From contig CM028899.1 of NCBI GenBank assembly GCA_016801885.1, forward strand, positions 16,073,501-16,137,500: DNA of 64,000 bases. Reading direction: 5' to 3'. Of the stretch, positions 24,666 to 35,500 are shown one piece after another. The notes beneath the pieces were generated by a model that was given only the letters and a program-made list of their open reading frames with translations, was not told the origin of the DNA and searched no databases. Both the position numbers and the translations under genes were made by a program. The DNA is from Toxotes chatareus (lineage: Eukaryota > Chordata > Actinopteri > Toxotidae). Every line of letters begins with the position of its first letter. The first letter of the stretch is position 1.

Positions 24666-25915
24666 TACAAAAAATATAGGGAACACTTAAACAACACTGT
24701 AATTCCAAGTCAATCACACTTCTGTGAAATCCACCTGTCCAGTTAGGAAGCAACACTGATTGTTAATCACTTTCACCTGCTGTTGTGCTAATGGAACAGA
24801 CAACAGGTGGAAATGAGAGGCAATTAGCAAGACTATAAAGGAGTGGTTCTGCAGGTGGTGACCACAGACCATTTCTCTGTTCTCATCCTTTCTGGTGGAT
24901 GTTTTGGCTACTTTTGCATTTTGTCAGTGCTCTCATCCCTAAAGGTAACATGAGGTCGTGTCTACAACCCACACTAGTTGCTCAGGTAGTGCAGCTCATC
25001 GAGGATGGCACAGTGTCAGCACAGTGTCCAGAGCATGGAGGAGATACCAGGACACAGGCCAGTACACCAGGAGACGTGGAGGGGGGCCGTAGGAGGGCAA
25101 CAACCCAGCAACAGGACAGCTACCTCCTCCTTTGTGCAAGGAGGAACAGGAGGAGCACTGCCAGAGCCCTACAAAATGATCTCCACTAATATCCATGTTT
25201 CTGCTCAAACTGTCAGAAACAGACTCCATGAGGGTGGTAGGAGGGCCTGACGTCCACAAGTGGGGGCTTGTGCTTACACCCCAACACCGCGCAGGCCGAT
25301 TGGCATTTGCCAGAGAACACCAAGATTGACAGATTTGCCAATGGCGTCCTGTGCTCTTCACAGATGAGAGCAGGTTCACACTGAGCACATGTGACAGATG
25401 GAGTCTGGAGACGCCGGGGAGAACGTTCTGCTGCCTCCAACATCCTCCAGCATGGCCAGTTTGGCAGTGGGTCAGTAATGGTGTGGGGAGGCATTTCTTT
25501 GGAGGGCCGCATAGCCCTCCATGTGCTAGCCAGAGGTACCCTGACTGCCATTAGGTACTGGGATGAGATCCTCAGACCCATTGTGAGACCATATGCTGGT
25601 GCAGTGAGCCCTGCGTTCCTCCTGATGCAGGACAGTGCTAGGCCTCATGTGGCTGAAGTGTGTCAGCAGTTTCTGCATGATGAAGGCATTGATGCTATGG
25701 ACTGGCCTGCCCGTTCCCCCAAACCTGTATCCAATCGAGCAGATCCGGGACATCATGTCTCGTTCCATCCACCAACTCCACGTTGAACCACAGACTGTCC
25801 AGGAGTTGACTGATGCTGTAATCCAGGTCTGGGAGAAGATCCCTAAGGAGGACATCTGATGCCTCATCAGGAGCATGCCCAGGCATTGTAGGGAGGTCAT
25901 ACAGGTACGTGAAGG

Positions 25916-25952
<37 letters not shown>

Positions 25953-26205
25953 CTGACCCTCATTTTGACTTGTCTTGAGGAATTTCCACTCACGTTGGAT
26001 CAGCCTGTAATGTGATTTTCCACCTTTATTTTGAGTATGATTCCAAATCCAGACCTCCATAGGATAAAAATTTTATTTTACGCTTTTCATTTTTGTTATT
26101 TTGTACTCAATGTATTCCACTATGTAATGAATGAAGATTTTCAACTGGAATATATAGATCTAGACTGTGTTTAGTGTTCCCTTTATTTTTTTTTTTAGCA
26201 GTGTA
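24666..26205 (+). mobile_element. Decayed Tc1/mariner (DD34E-type) transposon
   Basis: Imperfect terminal inverted repeats: the left end is TACAAAAAATATAGGGAACACT (24666 onward). The right end, read in reverse, is TACACTGCT plus an A-run, then the same AGGGAACACT core (down to about 26174). Both ends carry the TA expected for Tc1 insertion. The left terminus has lost about ten bases compared with the right. Inside lies a Tc1-like transposase relic (listed separately) and a (CA)n expansion at about 25917-25947 where its reading frame ends. The family is abundant in fish genomes. It sits between the second connexin and ppie and disturbs neither. Confidence 0.88.
24950..25905 (+). pseudogene. 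Tc1-like transposase pseudogene
   Basis: Begins ATG at 24950 (MRSCLQPTLVAQVVQLIEDG). It carries recognisable transposase segments in shifting frames: RRATTQQQD, LLCARRNRRSTARALQND, NVIL-type VSAQTVRNRLHEGG, LFTDESRFTLS (first catalytic Asp), GSVMVWGGISL, LMQDSARPHVAEV (second Asp) and an eroded NLYPIEQI block. In that last block an extra C around 25715 shifts the frame and the usual aspartate of the DLNPIE motif is gone. An internal deletion follows the VQLIEDG region and another frame change lies near 25185. It cannot make an active enzyme. This is a DNA transposon relic, not a host gene. Confidence 0.85.
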
Positions 26206-26466
26206 GTTAAGCAACACTAAAGGAGTAAACGAACAAGTCCTGATCACAATGTAATATTTATTTTTATAAAAAAGTAACAGACAACAAGATGCATTTTCTT
26301 TGTTAAAAAAAAAGGTGTTTATTGAAATATTTAAATGGCAGAAGATGTGGATCCAAAGTACAAAAGACCATGAACATACACATGCTCTCAGACATACACA
26401 GCCTCCATACATACACACAGAAATATCAAGCACACACTTTTTTAATTTTTTTTTTTTTTATTTCAT
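26206..26466. other. ppie 3'UTR
   Basis: Short stretch between the transposon and the ppie stop codon. A minus-strand AATAAA (26318-26323) probably ends the ppie transcript. Confidence 0.6.
26318..26323 (-). terminator. Candidate polyadenylation signal of ppie
   Basis: Minus-strand AATAAA about 145 bp beyond the ppie stop codon. Confidence 0.6.
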
Positions 26467-29017
26467 TCACACGTATTCCCCACAGTCTGAGATGATCACT
26501 TTCTGCTTCGGCTTTCCACTCTTTGTCCCCTGTGCCTGCAGAAAGGAAAAAAGTTAAAAGACGAAGAGATGCGGTGTGATCGCAGTTAAATTTAATTTTT
26601 TAAAAGCTTTTTTTTTTTTTTTTTTATAGTTTCTACCATGCACCCATGTATGGTAACTGTGGAAAACACAGAAGCAACAGTATGTGACTGCATGTGACTT
26701 GCTAATAACACATTAGGAATGAGAATGGCTTTATACATATTTTGCTGTAGGATTAAAAATGTCATCATTATCATTAAAATAAACCCCTTTAACCTTTACC
26801 TCCATGGCACGGAGCACATCCATCCCCTCCACCAGCTCTCCGAACACCACATGTTTGCCATCCAGCCAGTCTGTTTTGTCAGTGGTGATGAAGAACTGAG
26901 AGCCATTTGTTTTTGGCCCGGAGTTGGCCATGGAGAGCTGCCCTGTGAGAGACAAGGTTTGGCCTGTTACCCACAGGATCTGCTTGTAAAGAAAAGCCAT
27001 GAACCTCATTCACAGATTTCACCACACACCATGGGCGCTCATTACAAAACTGCTCACCTGGAGCGGTGTGTTTGAGGACAAAGTTTTCATCATCAAACTT
27101 GTGGCCGTAGATGGATTTGCCGCCTGTGCCATTGTGGTTGGTGAAGTCGCCTCCTTGGCACATGAACTCAGGGATGATGCGGTGGAAGCTGCTGCCCTTG
27201 TAGCCGAAGCCTTTCTCATGTGTGCACAAGCAGCGGAAGTTCTCTACACAAGACATCATGGAGAAGAGATACTTGTGTTTGCCTTGATGTTTATTCTTGA
27301 ATGGAGGTGTTTTAATCCGGTACTTGTGGTTTCTTTTTTTTACACCCGTTCTGATTAATTTGGTGTCTTTTTCAATTCTTTATACAAGAAAACCTGAGGA
27401 TGCGCTGCTACTGTGTGCATTTTTGACAAAGACGTGATGGTTAAAGTCCTTCAGGAAACTCTGTACAGACCTGCAGTCATGGGAACGATGTCAGCCCGCA
27501 GGAGGAAGCATAGTCTCCCTGCCGGTTTGTTGCCGATCTTGATGTCCATGTAGACCCGAGGATTAACTCTGCCCTTTTTAGCTGGGGGCTCAGACTGCAA
27601 AAACAAATCATACTTGACTTTCTGTCTTAATATGGGTGAACTCAGGCCCAACAACACTACAAAGAAAGCCATCTCACCTCTGGTGTTGCCATGGTGGTTG
27701 TTTCTCCACCTGCTGCCTCCGCCTCAGCCTCCTCAGAGGTCTTCCCTGAGAACTTCTTCAGCCAGTCATCATCCGACCATACTGAGGGAAAGCAAAGGTT
27801 AAATTAGAGGTATGGAGTTAAGTTAAAGCACAGGTGAAGCCATCTCCGACTGGGTTTTCAATAATCACCTGGTCGAGAAGAACCTTCTTTGATTCTCATG
27901 GGTTTGGCAATGTTGACTCGGACGGTTCGTCCAAAAAGCTCAGACTCATTCTAATACAGAAAAAGAAAAAAAATTAAAACATGAAACTTATTGTTAGACC
28001 TTTAGGGTAAACACAACTAGGCCTGAAAGACAGCGATAAAACATCACTGGCATGTGTGCACAAATGTGATTCACTTACCATGTTATCAATAGCTGCTGCA
28101 GCATCCTGCAGAAGATGAAGGGCATGGAACGGTTATCTAATATGAAAGACCCTCTATGTTTACATTGCATTTATCAGTCGGTCTTAACTTTCTTCTAAAT
28201 AAGATTAGAAGAAAATAAGCATTCAAATGGATCAGTTTCTACAGGATGCTGATGAATTGTTAACTGGGAATTGCCCATTGCCCACAATACATCAAAGTGT
28301 GATCACCACGTACCTCTGCCAGTTCAAACTCAATGAAAGCAAATCCTCTGTGCTTTTCTGAAAACAGAACATAGAGCCCATTAATTCAGCTTCATGTGTT
28401 TCTTATCAACACGGAAACGGTGCAGGTGTTATCACCCTTCAGAGTAAAAGTCCTCTTCTCACCTGTTTCATAGTCTAATGGTATCTGGATGTCTGTGATG
28501 TCTCCAAATGGGATAAAGGCTGCATGTAACACCTTCTCGTCCACCTCCTCTGCCAGACCACCTGAGAGAGACGCACCGTGCTGATGAACATGGTTATGGT
28601 TCATATTAAAAAATGAAAAGGCATCAGTTCATATGCAGATTAAGTGAAGAGGATAACGAGGTAGGTTTACGTGTTGCGTTCAAGAACCGGGAACTGACGG
28701 ACGCCGGACATTTTAAGGTTATTTGTAGTTTTATTTCATTAAATAACTGGACACCATGCGCTTTACAAATGCTGAGGGGGAAACTGTTTTATGTTTAAAA
28801 TAGTTTTCATGTTTTGAATCGACGGGGAGCTACATTTACTCTGCTGGTTCATTCACTCTGTGTCGTATTTCATGCTATATTCACTTTATACTTGTTTGGC
28901 TATAGCAATAAGCCCGGAAACTTACCTAGACTTACTGAAACAACATCGTTTAAACGTATTTTAGTGGCAAAATAAGAGTAACTCACCAACATACAGCACT
29001 CGTTTATTAGCAGCCAT
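26467..29017 (-). CDS. ppie: Peptidyl-prolyl cis-trans isomerase E (cyclophilin E, RRM-cyclophilin)
   Basis: Ten exons, from 5': 29017-28987, 28561-28463, 28357-28314, 28105-28079, 27950-27869, 27781-27678, 27594-27471, 27243-27058, 26942-26800 and 26535-26467, giving 302 aa (human 301). Nuclear RNA-binding cyclophilin of the spliceosome. An N-terminal RRM (residues about 6-83) shows KRVLYVGGLAEEVDEKVLHA, then RGFAFIEFE as RNP1. A linker with WSDDDWLKKFSGK follows. The cyclophilin domain (about 140-300) keeps the active-site residues: FHRIIPEF, FMCQGGDFTNHNGTGG, NGSQFFI, DWLDGKHVVFG. It ends CGEYV as in mammals. The ATG at 29017 (MAANKRVLYV) is the family start. The neighbouring pabpc4 is on the same strand, as expected for the 1p34 PPIE-PABPC4 neighbourhood. 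Confidence 0.97.
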
Positions 29018-29580
29018 ATTGGATTTAACCCTTCACCCTTAACCCCGGGAGCTTGTCATTGGTGCAGCGGAACTAAAGCCCGCCTCTCTTGTCTCATAAG
29101 CACTTGCGCCACCTGTCGGAGGAAACTCTCCACACCCAGATTTGCCTCTTGAGAACATCTTATAAAAGGTGCCTTATAAGAATGTGGTACCATATTTTAT
29201 TTTCCTGAAGTCAAGAAAAAAGTTAGAGAAGTTTTATATTTATTTTACAGTAAAGTTCTAAAACATTTCACCTATTATTCATACCTTACCAGAGATATAT
29301 TGCCATCAGCCAGTTCTACATCCTCCTCCTTAACAGTGGGGTTGTGCAATGAATGTAGTTTTTTTTAATGACAAATATCAACATTGTTGTTATCAACATT
29401 ATTAATTAATATGAATATAGATTATTTGTGATTAAACATTATTTGTTAGTAAGTATTTATTTAATATTTGTTTATGTTTTTATTCATTTATTTATTTGGA
29501 AAAGCAACTTGTTGGAAATTAGGCTTCAGAAAGTAATTTCATGGAACATAAGAGCCTTGATTTTATGAGTCTTATGAGTT

Positions 29581-29669
29581 CAACCAGTCAACGCCACTCT
29601 GATTGGCTTAGGCACCACGTCGTCATAACCCAACCAGTAAACGGCACTCTGATTGGCCGAGGCAACACG
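29581..29669. promoter_or_regulatory. Tandem inverted-CCAAT module
   Basis: Two 39-bp units (29581-29619 and 29631-29669), 50 bp apart and identical at 34 of 39 positions. Each contains CTCTGATTGGC, an inverted CCAAT box as bound by NF-Y. The arrangement resembles a CCAAT-driven promoter. It lies about 560 bp upstream of the ppie ATG and just before a possible exon with a good donor near 29778, so it may drive a plus-strand transcript. Function is inference. Confidence 0.45.
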
Positions 29670-29699
29670 CCAAGCTTTTGGCACGATTCTTCGAATTTC

Positions 29700-31130
29700 A
29701 TCAACCGTCTCTGATTTCATCTCTGTGGTCGTTCGGTTCAGCGTACATCAGAAACCACCGTTTTCCACTAAGTTGAAAGTAAGTTGGTCATGCTTGTTCA
29801 TTTTATGTTCATTTATGTATTTATAGTGTTAGCTATAAATAGTGTTCTAGCTTTGTTGTTTTAAACTACCTAAACCTGCTGTGGCTACAATTGGCATTGC
29901 ATGTCATTAGCTAACGTTAGTTAAACACTGGCCATAGTTAAAATGAAATTAGAATTGCTTTTAGTAATTTTAGTAGTTTGGACACCCCTGGAATATGCTT
30001 TTTACATGGTAGCGAGCCACGAAGAAATATGCAAGTGGTGATGTAGATGTATTAATCCAGTATTGGTAATGGATGCACAGGCAACATATTTTTGCTTACA
30101 AATATGGGGACCTGGTGTACGTGTGCTGTCTTTAAAGGTTAAAAATAATATTTAAAGATCATGAGTTAAAAGTGTTAAAAAGTATAAAAATGTAAAAGAC
30201 GCATTTTCCTTTGGTTCATGGAAATTGTATCAGAGTGAGTGTTCTGTAGTTTTCTTCGTTTTTAGAAACGGCGACAGAGTGAGCGTTCTTTCTGTTAATA
30301 TTCCAAATTGCATCTTTGCCGCTCCGCTCTGTTTTGTTGCTTCAGTCAATCAAGTCAGTAACATAGAGATGGGTTCGTAAAGTTGGTTAATGAGGTTGCA
30401 CACGTTTCAACGAGGGAACGTACAGTCTGTAAGTATTGTGTGTGTGTGTGTAGTTTTCAAAGTGGTACGTTTATTGTGTAGTGTTGTTAGCATTGTTTAG
30501 TGGAGTTTGTTTGCTAGCCGCATTACATTTTGCGTAATGTCCTGTTGTTGAATGTATTTGTGTATTTATGTAGTCACCTATTTGTGCAGTACAGTATGAC
30601 TGCAGATTGCCTTTGCATATTTCTAATAATTTGTCTTTTTTTATTAGTACAGAGGACTTCATAAGGATGAAGCAAAGGAGGTGGAGGATACACAGCAGTC
30701 ACTCAGGACTGATTATCCATTGTGGAGAATGTTGTCACAGCTTTTGTACTTTGTCTTATTTTCTGTATTCAGTATAATTGGTTCTGGTTGGATTTGACCT
30801 CAAAACACATTCAGTTTAGCCCTTTAATTTTTATTGTTTTAAATTTCTATTGTATATTTGTTTTTTATTATTTTTATATTTATTTATTTTTATTTTTCTA
30901 TTACTGGTAGTTATTGGCTATTGCTTTCATTTAGTTTTGGCAGACAATCAAAAGTAAAGCATGTTGGCTTCAACTGATGAACACTGAAGTAATGTCCGCA
31001 TGCAAGCCATTAAATTCATGTTCCTTGTTTTTACTGCTATTTGGCAGGAAATTCAACAGAAATCAAAAGCTTTATTAGTGACATGTTTGTGCCAGTGATT
31101 AACAAAAATAAAAATGGAAATAAATGAGTG
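29700..31130 (+). ncRNA. Candidate spliced non-coding transcript
   Basis: A possible first exon ends in AAGTTGAAA/GTAAGT (donor near 29779). A possible second exon starts after the T-rich acceptor TTTTTATTAG (ending near 30648) and would run to the AATAAA-type signals around 31105-31125. No reading frame of note exists in either part. Evidence is only promoter-like sequence, matched splice signals and poly(A) motifs. Confidence 0.25.
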
Positions 31131-31165
31131 GGGATTGAATTGTGATTTATTGTAAACCTCTGTGT

Positions 31166-31384
31166 ATAACTGTAGTCACCTATGTTTCCAAAAGGTGGAG
31201 GACCTGTTTCCTGTACCAGTTAATTTTCCTGTAGCTTCGTTGGCTCAGCAGCAGGTTTAAACTGGAAATGCATTACACCTTTGTATGCATTTCCAGTTGC
31301 CACCTGCTGCTGAGACAGTCAAGTGAAGCTATAGGAAAATGAATTGGAACAGTGTGCCACCTTCTGAAATGGGACTACAGTTAT
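31166..31384. repeat. 219-bp foldback (long inverted repeat) element
   Basis: The outer ends ATAACTGTAGTC (31166-31177) and GACTACAGTTAT (31373-31384) are perfect complements. The inner arms ACTGGAAATGCAT (31261-31273) and ATGCATTTCCAGT (31285-31297) are also perfect, with an 11-nt loop. Between them the arms pair imperfectly, for example CTCAGCAGCAGGT with ACCTGCTGCTGAG and AATTTTCCTGTAGCTTC with GAAGCTATAGGAAAATGAATT. The whole can fold into one long hairpin, like a foldback or MITE transposon relic. Confidence 0.75.
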
Positions 31385-31399
31385 GCACCGAGTCTAGAA

Positions 31400-31560
31400 G
31401 CCGTATAAAAACGATGTCTAACATGAGTTTAAATTTGACGTAGAAAAGACGTCCACAATGACCACATTTGGACTACAATTAGCCCTTATTCAGAGGTCCT
31501 GTGGATGTGCAAAAACGATGTTGCAAAGATGTTGTTTGGACGTGTCTTTGCGCAGTGGGT
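31400..31560. repeat. Probable interspersed repeat fragment
   Basis: Contains AAAACGATGTCTAACATGAG, AGAAAAGACGTCCACAATG and a second AAAACGATG-type segment. I recognise these phrases as a dispersed repeat common in fish and other vertebrate genomes. The boundaries are approximate and there is no coding potential. Confidence 0.4.
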
Positions 31561-32088
31561 GGGCACTTTCTTAGAAACTTAGAAAAGCTATGCTAACAGG
31601 ACAACATAAAAATGACAGGTTGAACATACAATTGACATTTGTAGATTTTTATTTATTACAACACATTAGAATTATTTACAAAATTAGGTGCCATTAGAGA
31701 TTTTGCATTTCTGGAACTTAGTCTCAAAACATGCAAAAGTCAGACCTTGAAGTCATGACAGTGATTTTTACCATGAGGTTTCTATTGCAAGGGCTCAGTG
31801 ACAATATCTTTTTTTCCCAGTCTTTCTGTCTTGAGTGCAAAAATCCCAAATTTAAATGTTTTCTTTCCCTCTTCTTATGCTGCTTGAGTTAATCATCAGG
31901 CCAAAGAAAGCCAAATGTTTAGCAGTGTATCGTTTGCTTCTCCTGCAGTGCCCTGACTATTCTGCCCCTTGCCCTGCTTTGATCTCCTCTGCCGTGCTCG
32001 TCTGAGTTATACACTCTTGAAACTTAAGAAAATAGGTCACATGTAAGGATTAAATAACACAAGAGTGGTAATCTTGATATGTCATCCC

Positions 32089-32094
32089 TTTATT
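32089..32094 (-). terminator. Candidate polyadenylation signal of pabpc4
   Basis: Minus-strand AATAAA about 505 bp beyond the pabpc4 stop codon. Confidence 0.5.
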
Positions 32095-32598
32095 GAGAAT
32101 ACCACACACCCATGATAACATGATAGGATGGAGGAGTCCATCATTTCAAATCAAGCATAAAAATGTCAAGCAAAGAAAAAGAACAAGGCTCATTTTTCCT
32201 TCTAGAAAAAGGTTTCTCTCCTTCGCCACAAAATGAAGGCTCTTCATTCAAGACTCATTTGCATTATTGCTTTTGGTATGCAGTTTAAAAGTATTACAGA
32301 GCTAGAAAATTAGGAACTGTAATAATTTTCAAAATGTTCAAGTATATTTTAAAATTACATTTTCCTTTTTTTTTTTTTTTAGTTGTTATTTTTGCATAAT
32401 TGTTCAGTGGACTCTGGTGTTTGGAGTCAGTGTAGTGTGTCTCTTCCCATCTCTGCTCATTTTTCTGTGCCCTGAAACAACACAATGATCTTTCATTAGT
32501 GCCACAAGACTTGGACAGGGGCGTTTGACCAAATCGACAAGTGTGAATAGCTTGACTGATTATGTATTATCATACCAATATAGTGCGGAACACGGTCT

Positions 32599-35500
32599 TC
32601 AGGATGTGGCAGCGGCAGCAGTAGTAGCCATGCTGCCCACTTTTTGGGTGGCATCTTTCTTTGCCTGATGGGCCTGCAGCACAGCGACGGCCTCTTCCAC
32701 CTGTACAAAGATACCATCGAACATCAGTAATGGCACAGCATAGTATATGATTAACAGACATGTCAGTGTGACAATATGACAGAGTTAGCAAAATACCTTT
32801 GAACGCAGCGATTCATGAGACTCCAGCATATGGAGCAGTTCGGAGTTGTCAATCTCCAGCAGCATGCCAGTGATCTTTCCTGCCAGGTTGGCATGCATGG
32901 CCTGAATCAGTGGGAAAAGACGCTCCCCTGTTTAAAAAAAATTGTGACACGGAATAAATCCACCTAGCAAACACTGAAAAGAATTACAGTTCATTTATTT
33001 TGAAATACCAGCCTTACCCAGCATCTGTTTCTGCTCCTGAGGGGGCGCTGCAGCCAGCATGGAGGCTGTCAGAGGCTCCTGGCCCTGAACATGCACCGCT
33101 GGCTGGGCCTGGAAAGGATAGATAGGGAAAATTACTTACAATCATTTACTGAAAGATAAGATGTTGTGGTTGGTCTTTTGCTCATACCTGCTGTAAGGCA
33201 ATCGGTTGCACCACCTGGGGGTTGGGGTTACGGACCCCGGTGGCATATTTGTAAGGAGGCATGGCTCGGGGGCCTGGGACTCCCATTGAGGGACGAGGAG
33301 CCATGGCCTGGCCAGTAGCTAGAGGCGAGGAGAAGAAATGGAGCGTCAGTAAAATTCCAAAGCTAGAGTCAGTGAGTTGATGGTGATGATGGTGATAATT
33401 CTGGCCAGTTGTTGAACGGTGAACACACCTCGTGGGCCCTGCGTACTGCTAGTGGGGGTCATGTGTCTCATGTTGGCACGTGGTCCTGGCTGACGCAGAG
33501 AGCCGGGTATCCCCTGGAAACCGCCTGGGAGTGACAGAAACAGAGACGAAACCAATGGGATGGGCTACGTAAATAATTGTGCTGAGATTTTATATATTTT
33601 AAAATGGTCCATTACAACACAATGATGATGTTTAAGTAAATGATGTTACAGCTACGCCAACCAATAATGAAACATGCTCACCTTGACCTCTACCACCTTG
33701 TTGCTGCCACCGGGGGTTGGGTCGCATTTGGGCCAGCTGATTTGGTGCATAGTATGTAGTCCTATTCTGGGCCTGTTGGACACCAGAAAGTGAAGTGTAT
33801 CATTTAATGCAGTGCTTCTCAATTACTTTCTGCTATGCCCCCCCTAGGAAGAAGAATACATTTCGCGACCCCCCTCCGCCGCCGCGACTATAAATAGATA
33901 ATAAACACACTGGTCTTTGCTCGTCTCCCACCATAGTCACAATGAAGCCAAGTGCTACATACGCTTCGTCATATTTCCTTGTCTTAGCTTTCGGGTGACT
34001 TTCGTTTGTCTCATTATCTCCATCTCAGCGGTGCGATGCCGGGGTCACACTGTTCCCTGTTCTCCCTGTTCATATGCGTTTCCTAAGCCTAACCCCAACC
34101 AGTCGTCTTTCAAAATGCCTAACTTGACCCCGACCTTGTCCCACACCAATTCTCTGTGCTCGAGACCTGCACTAACTATTATTTTGGCCAACTGCAGGCA
34201 GCAGAAACAAGATATAACAACAACATTGACTTCTGTATGATCCCTTTTTAAGTTGGCAAAAATGTTAGCACACAGCCATTAGTGAAACTGAGCCAGAACA
34301 GTAAAGTTGTGGTTCCCTTTTCACATTACAAATATCCATTTTAAACATAAAAATATAGATCACAGCCACTTTAAAGTACACTATCATCTCAGACTTTAGC
34401 TCTCGCACCTGTGGCACAGCTGGCATGAAGTAGCCGCTGGTGGGCTGGAACTGATTAATGATGGCATTAGCGGGCATGGCCCTCATGCCAGCGATACGCT
34501 GCATGTACTGGTTGGTGAGGTGGGCCTTGCGCTCCTCTTTGCGCTGAGCGAGAGCCACGTAGAGGGGTTTGGAGCCAACGATGCGTCCGTTCATCTCAGT
34601 CACAGCCTTGGTGGCCTCTTCAGGGGAGGAGAAGCAGACAAAGCCAAAGCCTTTGGAGCGACCTTCCTCAAGCATCACCTAAAATACAGACCGACTGTGT
34701 CTGAGTAACTTCAAACAAATAAATACTGTCAATTGCATGTTATTGCATTTGGAGTGGTGATGCATTGCACTTATTTTACTCACCTTAGCACTTGTAATGG
34801 ATCCAAAAGGAGAGAACTCCTTACGCAGTTTCTCATCATCTATGGTGTCATCCAGGTTCTTAATGTAAAGGTTTACACCCTGAAATGAAAGACAGTCAGT
34901 AATCAGTAGATTTATTCATGTAACTAAATCAAAATATAATGCAGACTGGATTGAGGACGTAGTTTCTGCTGACCTGATAACGACTGATCCTTTCTTGTTT
35001 CAGCAGCTCAAACTTCCTCTTCAGCTCTGCCTGTCGCTCCATCTTCTTCTGTGCCCGGCCCACAAACACAGTCTTGCCGTTGAGTTCAGTGCCATTCATG
35101 TCCTCTACAGCCTTTGATGAAGCCAGAATTATCAGAAGGAGCTTCTAGGAGATAAAGATACACTTAACGCATTTACATGAAGCCAAAGTACCTTGTTAGC
35201 GTCCTCATGCTTCTCGTAACTAACAAATCCGAAGCCTCTGGATTTGCCAGTGGGATCTGTCATCACTTTCACGCTGAGTGTTTTACCTGCAAAGGCCAAA
35301 ACAAGTGGATGTAACAGCAGAACTAGACAAAATTAGGGGTTGGAGTACTGAAAGGATCTAGTCTTAGTTTACCATATTTGTCAAAAAGTTCCTTCAGCCG
35401 ATCGTCGTCCATATCATCCCCAAAGTTCTTAATGTAGACATTGGTAAACTCTTTGGCTTTGGCGCCGAGTTCAGCCTCCCGTTCTTTGCGAGATTTGAAA

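Larger units (their letters stand above)
29018..32598. other. Gene-poor region between ppie and pabpc4
   Basis: Holds the ppie promoter, a tandem CCAAT module (29581-29669), possible exons of an unknown spliced plus-strand transcript (about 29700-31130), a foldback repeat (31166-31384), an interspersed repeat (about 31400-31560) and, at the right, the pabpc4 3'UTR. No protein-coding exon is supported: plus-strand reading frames here are short and compositionally AT-driven. Confidence 0.5.

Noticed and set aside
25526..26060. Minus-strand frames of 121-155 codons in the transposon
   Set aside because: Antisense of the Tc1 transposase relic, partly CA repeat.
29018..32598. tRNA or snoRNA genes in the gene-poor region
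   Set aside because: No convincing tRNA A/B boxes with cloverleaf pairing and no complete C/D or H/ACA signature could be found by eye. A covariance-model search would decide.
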